A stretch of 64,000 bases of DNA from Cephalopachus bancanus (lineage: Eukaryota > Chordata > Mammalia > Primates > Tarsiidae), in the NCBI GenBank assembly GCA_027257055.1, contig JAPVLO010000122.1, forward strand, positions 3,815,303-3,879,302, given 5' to 3'. The notes under the pieces are model-generated. The model saw only the letters and a program-made list of their open reading frames with translations, was not told the origin of the DNA and did not search any database. This document shows, piece by piece, positions 24,078 through 34,698 of this stretch; position 1 is the first letter of the stretch; each line of letters begins with the position of its first letter. Made by a program: the position numbers and the translations under genes.

Positions 24078-24631
24078 CAAAACATTAAAATGGTACCCAA
24101 GGTATAGGCTTCTTCCCTAACCCTTTGTTTTGATATAGTGTGTAAATATTACCACAGTGTCTACACATGTATGCACAGCTGTGCTAGATAGCCTGATATA
24201 GCGGAAAGCAGAGTGATTGTTGAAGCCACTAAACCAGCCACTGCCTCGCTCAGGGAAGGCACTTCTGGGTCTTCTTATAGTGCTGTGGCTTTCTCTTAAT
24301 TATGAGAAAGCTTTCTGCTGATGCTGCAAACATTGGCATGAATTAATGACCTAATGATGAGACTGAGTGATAGCTAATGTTATATCAGAAAAGAGAAGGT
24401 TGTGGGAGACCATGACTAGCCATTTACAAATATACAAAAAGATGTCTTATGAAAAACAAAACCCAAACATTAGCATGTTGTGAGTAGTCACATGGGAAGC
24501 AGCATGGCTTTCATGATAATCTGATATTATGTTCCAATTTGTCATGTGTGACACAATTGGCCTCAAAGAAACACACCATAGCAGAGCAGGCTGTATTATG
24601 GTACTACACTATCCTAACTTTTGTTCTTCAG

Positions 24632-24706
24632 CCACCATTTGTCATGGAGAAATGGATCAAAGGAATAGGGGAAAATCAGACTGTGGAGTGCACCATCACA
24701 TATGAG
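24632..24706 (+). CDS. MAP3K20: MAP3K20 (ZAK, long form) internal coding exon
   Basis: Twenty-five codons in phase 0, PPFVMEKWIKGIGENQTVEC then TITYE. The acceptor is 'ttcttcag' and the donor 'gtaagc'. It continues directly from the DAEILKMTK exon, giving KMTK-PPFVMEKW as in the human protein. The segment supplies further strands of the beta-rich domain downstream of SAM. Against my memory of the human sequence (WIVGIAKSQTVECTVTYE) I see conservative changes only and no frame damage. At 75 bp (a multiple of three) it could in principle be skipped without a frameshift. An open frame that starts at 24539 and reads through the acceptor is intronic before 24632 and should be ignored. Confidence 0.94.
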
Positions 24707-24826
24707 GTAAGCTCTAGGAGAGGGAGGCTGGTGGCTTCACCACCAGCTAATGACTAGGGATTTATCCATTGCCTCAGAGTGCTTACAGTTTATTGGAATT
24801 TATTAGGAGAGAAACTATTTAATTGT

Positions 24827-25119
24827 ATTTTTGTTTTTTGAGTCAGAGTCTCATTCTGTGGCCCAGGCTAGAGGGCAGAGACACAATCACAACTATTGCA
24901 GCCTTGACCTGCTGGGCTTAGGCGATCCTCCCACCTCGCCTTCCAAGCAGCTAGAACTGCAGGTGGACGCCATCATGCCCGGCTTTTATTTGTTTTTAAT
25001 GTAGAGACAAGATCTGGCCAACTTACCCAGGGTGGCCTTGAACTCCTGGGCTCAGACATTCTTTTCACCTCAGCTTCCCAAAGTGTGGCATTACAGGCAT
25101 GAGTCACCACTCACGACTG
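24827..25119 (-). mobile_element. Alu, old, antisense
   Basis: Diverged antisense dimer from 'gagtcagagtctcattctg' to 'cactcacgac'. Confidence 0.85.
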
Positions 25120-25255
25120 TTGAGAGTGAAACTATTTAACAAACATGAATATGGGAATATAAAAATAATTTTTCTAACCAAGTGTCGGGATGAAAAGAGA
25201 ACAGGACAAGCTTAACTAGATAGAGATTGATGCAGTAAATACATGTATTCGTTTT

Positions 25256-25523
25256 TTTGTTTTTGTTTGTTTGCTTTTTGAGTTGGAGTCTCACTCAGTC
25301 GCCCAGACTGTAGTGCAGTGGCCGGGAGCAGCCAAGTAGCTCCCTTCCAAGTAGCTGGAACTACAGGCGTGTGCTTACCACACCCGGCTAATTTTTTTGA
25401 TTTATTGTAGAGGTGAGGTCTCGCCAAGTTGCCCAGGCAGGTCTCGAACCCGCGGGCTCAGGCAATTCACTCACCTCGGTCTCCCAAAGCGCGGGATTAT
25501 AGGCTGAGCCACCAAGCCTGGCC
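25256..25523 (-). mobile_element. Alu, young lineage, antisense, partly deleted
   Basis: About 35 bp of the right arm is missing after 'gccgggagcagccaagtagc'. Target duplication 'tgtattcgttt'. Confidence 0.92.
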
Positions 25524-25539
25524 TGTATTCGTTTATTAG

Positions 25540-25670
25540 TTATTAACTGAGCACCTTCTACATATCATGTAAGATGTTAAGCACTGGGGGTACCAAACAG
25601 TGACTAAAGCCTTGTTGGTATGTAGAGTTTACGGGTGAGGGTAAATCAATGATTCTTCAGAAGCAGGGAA
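25540..25670 (+). repeat. Ancient interspersed repeat, first part
   Basis: 'ttaactgagcaccttctaca' and 'tgttaagcactgggggtac' are the start of the old repeat that resumes at 26541. Confidence 0.5.
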
Positions 25671-25676
25671 CACAGC

Positions 25677-25790
25677 TAGGTGTGTCAGGTCACAACTATA
25701 GTCCCAGCTACTTAGGAGGCTAAGGCAGGAGGATAGCGGCCTAGGCAACACAGCAAGACTCGTCTCAAAAACAAAAACAAAAACAGAGCA
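25677..25790 (+). mobile_element. Alu fragment
   Basis: Right-arm wording 'agtcccagctacttaggagg' with an internal deletion and CAAAAA-type tail. Confidence 0.65.
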
Positions 25791-25839
25791 CAATCCCCAC
25801 TACCACCTGGTGGATGTCTGTTATCAAAACAGATGACCA

Positions 25840-26131
25840 GCCGGGCTCGGTGGCTCAGCCTGTAATCCCACGCCTTTGGGAGGCTGAGGTGAGTGGATTG
25901 CCTGAGACCACGGGTTCGAGACCCGCCTGGGCAGCAAGACCTCATCTCTACAATAAATCAAAAAATTAGCCAGGCGTGGTAGCACATGCCTGTAATTCTG
26001 GCTACTTGGAAGGCTGAGGCAGAAGGATCGCCAGAGCCCAGCAGGTCGAGGCTGTGGTGGCCGGAAGCGGCCACTGCACTCCAGTCTGGGCGACAGAGTG
26101 AGACTCCAACTCAAAAAAAAAAAAAAAAAAA
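25840..26131 (+). mobile_element. Alu, young lineage
   Basis: A box 'tggctcagcctg' at 25851-25862. Right-arm hairpin 'gtggccggaagcggccac'. Target duplication 'aaaacagatgacca'. Confidence 0.96.
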
Positions 26132-26159
26132 CAGATGACCAGGTTCCACATATTTTATA

Positions 26160-26445
26160 TGGGTGGCTCAGCCTGTAATCCCGCGCCTTTGGGAGGCTGA
26201 GGTGAGTGGATTGCCTGAGCCCGCGGGTTCGAGACCCGCCTGGGCAGCGAGACCTCATCTCTACAATAAACAAAAAAATTAGCCGGGCGTGGTAGCATGT
26301 GCCTGTGATTCCAGCTACTTGGAAGGCTGAGGCGGAAGGATCGCCGGAGCCTAGCAGGTCGAGGCTGCGGTGGCCGGAAGCGGCCACTGCACTCCAGTCT
26401 GGGCGACAGAGTGAGACTCCAACTCAAAAAAAAAAAAAAAAAGAA
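26160..26445 (+). mobile_element. Alu, young lineage, 5'-truncated by about 10 bp
   Basis: Starts at 'gggtggctcagcctg'. Carries the perfect T-arm-like B box at 26223-26239. Confidence 0.95.
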
Positions 26446-26540
26446 AAAAGAAAAAAGTATACTTTTTAAAAAATGCTATTAAAATTAAAATTCATGCATT
26501 TAGCAGTACCTGCTGACTAGTACTGTTCTGTGATTACGAC

Positions 26541-26780
26541 AGACTAGGTCTAGTCTCTCTTGAGGCTTATATTCTAGTGTTGAGAGGAAATAGATATAAA
26601 TAAGTAACAAATAAGTAAATCATGTCGAAGATGATAGGTGGCAAATGAAAAATGTGTGACTCAGGGGGCATTAGACTGGGTGGTCAGGGAAGACCTCTTC
26701 TCTAAGGAGGAGATAGCAGGGAAGAGCAGAGGAATAGCCAGTGCAAGTCCCTGGGCACAGAGTACAAAGACAAGGTTTTT
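26541..26780 (+). repeat. Intronic duplication, copy B (probable donor)
   Basis: Matches 22663-22902. Unlike copy A, it continues at 26781-26890 with more of the same ancient repeat. Confidence 0.9.
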
Positions 26781-26890
26781 GAGAGGTGAATAGGGCCAGA
26801 TCATAGGGACCAGCAGGCCACAGTAGGGAATTTGGATTTACTATAAGCACCGTGGGAAGTCAAGAGGCGTTTTAAACAGTAGAGAGAAAG
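26781..26890 (+). repeat. Ancient interspersed repeat, last part
   Basis: 'agggccagatcatagggacc' and 'gaatttggatttactataag' continue the repeat started at 25540. Confidence 0.5.
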
Positions 26891-26911
26891 AACCCAATTA
26901 TGTTTTTAAAA

Positions 26912-27325
26912 TCAGCCAGGCGTGATGGCTCATGCCTGTAATCCCAGCACTTTGGGAAGTGGAAGTGAAAGGATTACCTGAGCCCAGGGGTTCGAGACCA
27001 GCCTGGGCAACTTGGTGAGACTTTGTCTCTACAATAAATAAAAAAATTAGCTGGGCATGGTGGCATGCACCTATACTTTCAGCTACTTGGAAGCCTGAGG
27101 CAAAAGGATTGCCTGAGCCCAGTGGGCTGAGGCTGTGGTGGCTGTGAGCGTGCCACTGCACTATAAAATATTAGCTGTGCATGATGGCACACACTTGTAG
27201 TCCCAGATACTCGGAAGGCTGAGGTGGAAGGATCACCTAACCCCAGGAGGTTGAGGCTGTGTTGAGCTGTAATCATGCCACTGCACTCCAACCTGGTCAA
27301 CAAAGTAAGACTCCAACTCAGTGAT
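26912..27325 (+). mobile_element. Three-arm Alu (left-right-right)
   Basis: A left arm, a right arm that stops at 'gccactgcactataaaa', then a second right arm 27175-27325. Confidence 0.8.
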
Positions 27326-27339
27326 TTAAAAAGGATTTA

Positions 27340-27592
27340 CCAGGCCGGGCATGGTGGCTCACACCTATAATCCCGGCACTTTGGGAGGCCAAGGTGAGAG
27401 GACTGCCTGAGCAACTTGGTGAGACTCATCTCTACAATAAATCAAAAAATTAGCCAGGCATGGTGGTGCATGCCTGTAGTTCCAGCTACTTGGAAGGCTG
27501 AGGTGGAAGGGTCACCCAGATCAAGGCTGCGGTGGCCATGAGCATGCCATTACACTCCAGTCTGGGCAACAGAGTGAGACTCCAAGTCAAAA
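27340..27592 (+). mobile_element. Alu with left-arm deletion
   Basis: 'gactgcctgagcaacttggt' shows loss of the B-box segment. Confidence 0.88.
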
Positions 27593-27614
27593 AAAAAAAT
27601 TTTTAAAGCAAAAA

Positions 27615-27790
27615 GAATTTACCATGAACCAGGCACTGTAAGAGGCGTTTACACCTATTTGATCTCACTAACTTCACCTAAATATTGAAAGACAGATATC
27701 ATTACTTCACTTTCATTGGAGAGAAGAAAGGAAGTCCTGAGTTTGGGGGTACTCGGTGACAGAATTGATGGCGTTGCACCCATGTCTTCT
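27615..27790 (-). mobile_element. MIR SINE
   Basis: 'gaaccaggcactgtaagagg' and 'tgatctcactaacttcacct' in MIR reverse orientation. Confidence 0.55.
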
Positions 27791-27794
27791 GGCT

Positions 27795-28680
27795 ATCAAA
27801 ACCGCTTCCACTCTTTCCTAGCTATCCTGTTTGTTATCTCCCCAGGGGCTGCAGTAAAGCAAGTTTGCCTCGAATTGGACTTTTTATGAACGGAGGCATT
27901 TTGATGGTTTCCCAAGCTGCCACGGTTTGGCTTTTCAGTATTAGAAAACTGAACCCTGGCCAGTCCACGTATCTGGCCTGAAAGCCAATATGTGTTAGAG
28001 CAGTTATTTGTTTTCACCTGTCAGGGTGCACAGTTTGTCAGAGATGTGGCACTTGAGAAGTAACATTGTCAAAGTGCTGCTTGCAGAGCACAAAACCCAA
28101 ACAAAACAAGACCTAAAAACTGGTCTTGAGAAACTTGGTGTCTAGACTATTCTAAAGCCTGCTCATTATCCAGGAAAAGCCCTCTTCTTCGTTACCGGAC
28201 AGTTAGAGCAGCCAGATTCCACCTCTCTCTGACTTAGACCATTTTGGAGACATGCCATGCCTGATTCTTTTCCTCTTCTCCTTCTCTCTCCCTTTCCTCT
28301 CCCTCCTCCTCCTCATGTTTAGACTCATGATGACATGCCGCTTGTGTCTGGGTTTTTCACTTCAGATTTTTAGAATACATTTTCATAACCCTATTGAATC
28401 CTGGAGACTCTTTAAGTGACACTTATGTGTGACACCAGGTGAGGAGGGAGATTTTGAGACAAGAAAGTGGCGTGCCTCGACCTAGTATCCTGTCCCCTTC
28501 CTGATCCTCATTTCTTCGCTCTTGGTCTCATCCCACTTTTGCGTCTGTGGCCTTCCCCACTGCCACCCACCCTGAGTGTGAGAAATTTGCCCCAGCACAC
28601 TGCCTGTATTCATCCAGTTACCCGGATAAGCAAAGCAGTGAGCAAAAGTGGATGTCAGATTTTCATTCATTCAACAAAAT
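27795..28680. other. Unique intronic DNA with a pyrimidine tract
   Basis: No repeat family recognised. A near-pure pyrimidine run lies at 28262-28315. Confidence 0.45.
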
Positions 28681-28684
28681 ATCA

Positions 28685-28975
28685 CTGGGCACGGCGGCTC
28701 ACGCCTATAATCCCAGCACTTTTGGAGGCCAAGGCAAGAGGATTGCCTGAGCCCATGAGTTCGAGGCCAGCCTGGGCAACTTGGTGAGACCTCATCTCTA
28801 CAATAATTTTTTTTTTAAAATAGCTGAGCATAGTGATGTGCACCTGTGATTCCAGCAACTTGGAAGGCTGTGGCAGAAGGATGGACTGAGTTCATCAGTT
28901 CGAAGCTACAGTGGCTGTGAGCGTGCCACTGTACTCTAGCCTGGGTGACAGAGTAAAATTCTGACTCAAAAAATA
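28685..28975 (+). mobile_element. Alu
   Basis: Complete dimer, moderately diverged, AT-rich tail. Confidence 0.9.
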
Positions 28976-29083
28976 TATATATCAATTTTCAAGTACTAAA
29001 TATGGGAAAGATTTTTTGTTATTGTTATTTCTTATTAAACAAAGAAGTAAGTTGAAATTTGCCAAGTATCATAAATTCTGGAT

Positions 29084-29245
29084 GGCTGGGTGCAGTAGCT
29101 CACACTTGTAATCTCAACAATTTGGGAAGCCAAGAAGAGTGGATTGGTTGAATCTGGGAGTTGGAGGCTGTGGTGAGCAGTAACCGTGCCACCGTACTCC
29201 AGTCTGGGCGACAGAGTGAGACCCTGACTCTAAATAAATAAAATA
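29084..29245 (+). mobile_element. Chimeric Alu monomer (left start, right end)
   Basis: Left-arm wording to 'ttgaatctgggagttg', then right-arm 'gaggctgtggtgagcagtaa' to the tail. About 130 bp is missing. Confidence 0.75.
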
Positions 29246-29408
29246 TAGAAAAAATTTTTTTTTAGTTCTAGAAGAAGACAATCACATATTTAACTACTAT
29301 AATCTACTACAAAAGATATGTTATAATTCATTTAGGAAGAAGTGCTATAACCTACAAAGGAATAAAGTGGTTAAAATTTTTCTTTTAATCAAATTAGCCT
29401 TTTGTTCT

Positions 29409-29693
29409 TTTTTGAATCAGAGTCTCACTCTATCACCCAGGCTGGAGTGCAGTGACACACTCACGGTCACTGTAGCCTCGACCTGCTGGGTTCAGGAAAT
29501 CCTTCCGCTTCAGCCTTCCAAGTAGCTGGGACTACAGGCATGCACCGCCATGCCCACCTACTTTTTTTATTTATTGTAGAAATGAGGTCTCACCATGTTG
29601 CCCAGGCTGGTCTCGAACCCATGGGTTCAGACAATTATCTTGCCTTGGCCCCCTGAAGTACTGGGATTACGAGTATAAGCCACTGCATCCAGC
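29409..29693 (-). mobile_element. Alu, antisense
   Basis: From 'gaatcagagtctcactcta' to 'gccactgcatccagc'. Confidence 0.9.
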
Positions 29694-29867
29694 TTCAAAT
29701 TAGCATATTTAGGCCAACTGTTGAGAATGTTTTATCTGATACATTATGATAGTGTTCTAAGGAGTGAAACTAAAGTGATATAGTAACATGGGTGTCTTCC
29801 CATTTTATATACATGTGTCTGTTTGGTCATGTATTTCTTTTACTTATTATTATTATTATTTTACCAG

Positions 29868-30018
29868 AGTGATGTTAGAACTCCAAAAAGCACTAAACAC
29901 ATCCATTCAATTCAGTGGAGCAGAACAAAAGCTCAGGACGAGGTGAAGGCCATCCAACTTGCCATTCAGACGGTATTCACCAGCTCAGAAGGCAACCCTG
30001 GAAGCAGATCTGACTCAA
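29868..30018 (+). CDS. MAP3K20: MAP3K20 (ZAK, long form) internal coding exon
   Basis: A 151-bp exon reading SDVRTPKSTKHIHSIQWSRT, then KAQDEVKAIQLAIQTVFTSS and EGNPGSRSDS. The acceptor is 'ttaccag' after a T/A-rich tract of TTA repeats. The donor is 'gtaagt'. It ends one base into a codon: the final 'a' joins 'gt' of the next exon to make AGT (Ser). It holds the end of the folded region (VHSIQWSRT-type strand, then an amphipathic helix DEVKAIQLAIQTVF) and the start of the disordered tail (GSRSDSS). Skipping it would shift the frame. The identification is firm. A long purine-only tract follows about 390 bp downstream in the intron. Confidence 0.95.
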
Positions 30019-30408
30019 GTAAGTTCATGTTCAAACAATAGATATGTGCTAGATTCCAAAAACAGAATTATTAAATTCTCCTACCAGGCTGTGGACAGAT
30101 ATAGCTCTCTCTAATATAGTACTGCCTTCTTATACTTTCACATGACTGGTTTTATAAACAGATCATATGGAGAGAGTATTTATGGACCTATAACTGTGAG
30201 TATATGATAATCAATTTCAATAGTTGGATAAACTGAGATAAAAGATGAAAATTAATGATAACATTGCATTGGTAAATAATTGTTTTTCCAAAAGTGTATC
30301 TGTAGATAAAGATATGACTCTTCCATGTCCAGCAAACATTTCTACAAAGCCACTGCTGTCACTAGAACAACTTCTTGAGCCCTGAACCCCACTGATACGT
30401 CAAAGTAT

Positions 30409-30530
30409 AGGAGGGAAGAGGGAAAGAAGGAGGGAGGTAGATAAGGATGGAGGGAGAGAGGGACGGAGGAGAAAAATAAGGGTAAGGAAGGAAAGAAGGG
30501 ATGATAGAGAAAGACAGAAAAACTTTAAAT
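30409..30530 (+). repeat. Purine-rich tract (GGA/GAAA)
   Basis: About 120 bp that is almost only A and G on the + strand, with few pyrimidine breaks. Confidence 0.9.
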
Positions 30531-30534
30531 GTAT

Positions 30535-31375
30535 ATGGTAGCTAGTGAGGATAGTTACTATAGATGACATAAGGAAACAATTTAGAGTGACAGAGAGGAA
30601 GGTCAGCTGACTTGCTGTCAAATGGGTCATTATTTGGTAGATTCCGGGAAGAGGTTCCGAGCCTCAGCTTTGAAGGTCCAGAAGCTCTTAATATGACTCA
30701 GAGTTGGGCTCTGAGGGACTGTAACAAGCTAACAAATACACAGGAGAGCGATAGTTCATGCCTTACCCTGAGAAAAAGGCCTGCCAACAAACCAGAAATA
30801 CATGTTTTCTGATGAGTGCATTCTTCTCCCAAGAGGAAAATATACCTGGGATTCATATCAGAAGGTACTACAGTGGGCACGGAAACAAAGCAGGGGTCTC
30901 TAATGAGCTGACCCTGATGGCTGATGTCACTGAGTTCTGAGAGCCCAGCTCCCATCTCTACTACTCAAAGGACTGGACTACCAAGCAGACCAGGCATTTT
31001 TAAAGGTCCCCAGCCAGGGTGCCCAGAATACTGGACAGTACTCAAAACCTATCAACAAATTATTTGACAGCATGCTGAACCTGTCAACCTTTCTCAACCC
31101 AGTTGATTCGGTTATTTTCTTTCACAAATAATGACGACAAGACATTCTGACCAGATGCTTGGGCCTGAGTTTTTACCAAAGCCCTCTTAGCCTCAAACAC
31201 GTTGTCAAACATCTTTTAGGGCAAGCTGTTGCTACAAATGACTAACCCAAACAATGGGTGTTGATTCTCACTGGCTCTCTTCTTGGTAGGCAGTTTCTAA
31301 ATTATTTCATTTGCCAGTTCAACGGTCTTGCCTTGCATGCCTGCTATCATACCTTTAAGGACTGCTTACTACAAT
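30535..31375. other. Unique intronic DNA
   Basis: No repeat or gene recognised. Overlapping short open frames on both strands are without family resemblance. Confidence 0.45.
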
Positions 31376-31522
31376 AAAACATGCTAATAGGGCACATTTT
31401 ATATTGGTAGAGTTTTCATAGCCATGATCCTATTTAATCCCTGTAACGTCCCTGTGAAATCCACTGGATCTTCTCTCTGTATTTCTGCTGTATTTTGCTC
31501 TTCCATTCAAAGCTGGTTTTCT

Positions 31523-31813
31523 AGTTGGGCGCAGTGGCTCACATCTATAATCCCAACACTTTGGGAGGCTGAAGTGAGAGGACTGCCTGAGCGCACGGGC
31601 TTGAAACCAGCCTGGGCAATTCAGTGAGACCTCATCTCTACGATAAATCAAAAAATTAGCGAAGCATGGAGATACATGCCTATAGTTCCAGTTACTTGGA
31701 AGGCTGAGGTGGAAGGATCACCTGAGCCCAGCAGGTCAAGGCTATGGTGGCTGTGAGCGTGCCACTGCACTCCAGCCTGGGTGACAGTGAGACTCCAACT
31801 AAAAAAAAAAAAA
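31523..31813 (+). mobile_element. Alu
   Basis: Target duplication 'aaagctggttttct' on both sides. Confidence 0.93.
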
Positions 31814-31814
31814 G

Positions 31815-32400
31815 CTGGTTTTCTCCACTTCCCTACCCACATGATACAAAATGGCTGCCAACAGCTTCCAAGTTTTGCATAGTTCAAATCCTACCACTTT
31901 GAGAGTCACCAAATGGACACTTTACCAGTCCCCAGTTCCAGATTCCCTGGGACAAGACTTGTTGGTGCTATTTTTCCCAGCATTCTTTCATGGACCCATG
32001 AGCTAGCTGCATCCACAGGGTGGGTCGTGTGATGAGTTCATCCTGTCCAACATATTGTAACTATGTGGACGGAAACAGGGTTGTAACATTCCCAAAAGAA
32101 GGCAGTGGGCAGACATCTAATAGGTGTCCCCTACTTCCTTCCTACTTAACCATAAAATGTTTAGAAGAAAACAAGTTACTCTCTGAGTGTACATAGGCAT
32201 AATCAGTACCCTTCTATCTCCTTCTGGAATTACTCCAGATAAACTTTTCCCCTCTAATTATTAACGGGAAAGGTTACAGGGTTTTTGGGCTTCCTCTGGT
32301 TTGGACTAGTTTGCCTTTGTTCCTTCCTCCTTGTATTCTTTTTTCCAACATAATGTGAAGACTCAGAGGATGCCTCTTGGATGAGTTAAGATCTATCTTT
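31815..32400. other. Unique intronic DNA
   Basis: Nothing recognised. Confidence 0.45.
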
Positions 32401-32402
32401 CC

Positions 32403-32684
32403 AGCCGGGCTCGGTGGCTCAGCCTGTAATCCCGTGCCTTGGGAAGCTGAGGTGAGTAGATTGCCTGAGCCCGCGGGTTCAAGACCTGCCTGGGCAACTT
32501 GGCGAGACCTCATCTCTACAATAAATCAAAAATAAGCCGGGTGTGGTAGCGCGCACGTGTAGTTCCAGCTACTTGGAAAGCTGAGGCAGAAGGATCGCTG
32601 GAGCCCAGCAGGTCGAAGCTACCAGCCACCGCACTCCAGTCTGGGTGACAGAGTGAGACTCCAACTCAAAAAAAAAAAAAAAAA
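32403..32684 (+). mobile_element. Alu, young lineage
   Basis: Target duplication 'agatctatctttcca'. Short deletion in the right arm ('gtcgaagctaccagccaccg'). Confidence 0.95.
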
Positions 32685-32736
32685 GATCTATCTTTCCACT
32701 CCAAGTAGCAGAAAACCCGGGTTCAACTGGCCTACT

Positions 32737-33266
32737 CCACTGGTTCTTAAAGTGTGGTCCCAGAACCAGCAGCACCAGGCTCACCTGTGAACTTACTAGA
32801 CGTGCAAATCTTCTAGCATTTAAATTGGTGAAATGAGTAAACCAGATTGCCCTTCAGGATGTTGGTGAGCATACAATCCTGAGAGGGCCTGAATAGAACA
32901 AAAAGGTGGAGGAAGTTTGAACTGAGCTGAAGCATCTGTCTTTTCCTGACCTTGGACTGAGACTTATGCCACCGGCACTCCTGGTTCTCGGGCCTTTGGA
33001 ATTGAACTGAAGTTTATACCATCAGCCTTCTGGAATCTCTAGCCTGTAGACAGCAGACTGTGGAACTTCTCAGCCTCCATAATTGTGTGAACCGATTCTT
33101 CATAATAAAACTAATATATATGTGTTTATGAAAAAAATAGAAATGCAAATTCTCAGGCCCACCCCCAGACCTACTGAATCGGAAACTCTGGGGGTAGGAC
33201 CAGCAATCTGCATGTAAGAAGCCCTCCTAGTGATCCAAAGGCACACTGAAGTCCTCAAATCACTGG
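32737..33266 (+). mobile_element. MER20-like hAT DNA transposon, interrupted
   Basis: Left part 'ggttcttaaagtgtggtccc' to 'gtgcaaatcttct'; right part 'atgcaaattctcaggccc' to the terminal 'cactgg'. About 325 bp of other sequence lies between them. Confidence 0.8.
32815..33138 (+). mobile_element. Retroposed repeat inside the MER20-like element
   Basis: 'cctccataattgtgtgaacc' and 'cataataaaac' form a known mammalian repeat 3' end, then an A-run. It is bounded by a duplicated MER20 segment (32798-32814 and 33139-33153). Family not assigned. Confidence 0.6.
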
Positions 33267-33299
33267 TGTAAAGTACATCAAATGTATTATCTTCCATAA

Positions 33300-33775
33300 C
33301 AGGAAGTCCAGCGGTAGGACCGCCCCCACCCTACTACGGTGTAAGGATCCAGGAAGGAACCTTTCCTTCTTCCCACTCGCATGCTCCCTACGTTACCTTG
33401 GTCCCCAGCCCATTTCCTCTCATGTTTACAGTCATCGTAGAAAGAAGTGTCAATGCCCAGAGGAAACGGGCCAGGTCCCTAATTGTTCTTATGTGTAGAA
33501 CTAAGGAAAACTTTCCTGGAAACCCCCAGCAGACTCCCCCTCACCAATTCTGCTTTTACCGGAAATGAGCAACTCATCCCTCCTAAACATGGCGTCAGTC
33601 CATCCAGCTTAGACGAATCAAAGTCGGCTTCCAGACAGTTACTATAGATGACATGGTCAGCTCCCCCTGACGTGTGTGTCCATGTGGAGGGGATTGGATC
33701 CCAGAGTCAGGGCTCTGTTGGAAGCTAAAATTCCAGAGACGTCAATGGTGAAGGAAAGAAGGCCCTGGGATTCTG
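33300..33775. other. Unique intronic DNA
   Basis: Nothing recognised. Confidence 0.45.
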
Positions 33776-33779
33776 TATG

Positions 33780-34008
33780 ACTGCGCTCACGTGAAGCTTC
33801 TAAAGTCGCCAAAAATCATAGAAACAGGAAGTAGAGAGGTGGTTGGCCAGGAGTGGGAGAAGAGAGAAGCAGGGAGGGGAAGTGGTGTTTAGTGGGTACA
33901 GAGTTCCAGTGTTGCAAGATGATACAACTACAGAGATCAGCTGTGCAACAACACTACTGAACTGCATGCTGAAAAATGGTTAAGATGGTAAATTTAACAT
34001 TATGTGTG
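33780..34008 (+). mobile_element. L1 3' end, left piece
   Basis: 'ggttggccaggagtgggaga', 'gggtacagagttccagtgtt' and 'tggttaagatggtaaattta' are L1 3'UTR landmarks. Confidence 0.8.
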
Positions 34009-34212
34009 CAACTTGGCGAGACCGCATCTCTACAATAAATCAAAAAATCAGCTGGGCGTGGCAGCACGCGCCTGTAGTTCCAGCTACTTGGAAGGCTGAG
34101 GCGAAAGGTTCGCCGGAGCCCAGCAGGTTGAGGCTGCGGCGGCTGGGAGCGGCCACTGCACTCCAGTCGGGGCAACAGAGTGAGACTCTGACTCAAAAAA
34201 AAAAAAAAAAAA
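34009..34212 (+). mobile_element. Alu, 5'-truncated, inside an L1 tail
   Basis: Starts within the left arm at 'caacttggcgagacc'. The L1 target 'attatgtgt' is repeated after the poly-A, so the truncation happened on insertion. Confidence 0.93.
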
Positions 34213-34245
34213 TTATGTGTTTTATAACCACAATAAAATCCACAT
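34213..34245 (+). mobile_element. L1 3' end, right piece
   Basis: 'aaccacaataaaa' ends the L1. Confidence 0.7.
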
Positions 34246-34417
34246 AGCAGCAACAAAAGGAGGCATAGTGACTGGTGGAAGCCTGTGAGGAGTGCCTGGA
34301 CACAGGTCACCTGTTTCTGAATGAGCCACCCACCTCAGAGCTGTGACTCCCCTGTGTCCAGGCACTGAGGAAGGCAGGGAAGTGAGCATGTTCTGGTCCC
34401 CTTAGCAGCTCCATCTG

Positions 34418-34698
34418 GGCCAGGTGTGGTGGCTCACATCTGTAATCCAAATACTTTGGGAGTCCAAGGTGGGAGAATCACTTGAATCCAGGAGTTTAAG
34501 ACCAGCCTGGGCAACGTAGCGAGACCTCATCTCTACAAAAAATTAGCTGGGCATAGTGGCGTACACCTATGGTCCTAGCTACTCAGGAGGCTGAGGCAGA
34601 GGATTACCTGAGCTGGGGAAGTCAAGGCAGCAGTGAACTGTGACTATGCCACTGTACTCCCACCTGGGTGGCAGAGTGAGATCCCGATTCAAAAAAAG
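34418..34698 (+). mobile_element. Alu, old (AluJ-like)
   Basis: Left arm plus a shortened linker. It lacks the local 'ttggaaggctgag' mark. Confidence 0.88.

Larger units (their letters stand above)
22185..24631 (+). other. MAP3K20: MAP3K20 intron
   Basis: Mostly unique sequence. It contains one copy of a 240-bp duplication (22663-22902) and one young Alu (23790-24077) with target duplication 'attaaaatgg'. Confidence 0.9.
24707..29867 (+). other. MAP3K20: MAP3K20 intron
   Basis: Alu-dense. It also holds the second copy of the 240-bp duplication within a longer ancient repeat (25540-26890), a MIR at about 27615-27790 and a pyrimidine tract at 28262-28315. Confidence 0.9.

Noticed and set aside
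26223..26239. Possible tRNA gene because of a T-arm-like hairpin
   Set aside because: It lies inside Alu left arms, with no acceptor or anticodon arm around it.
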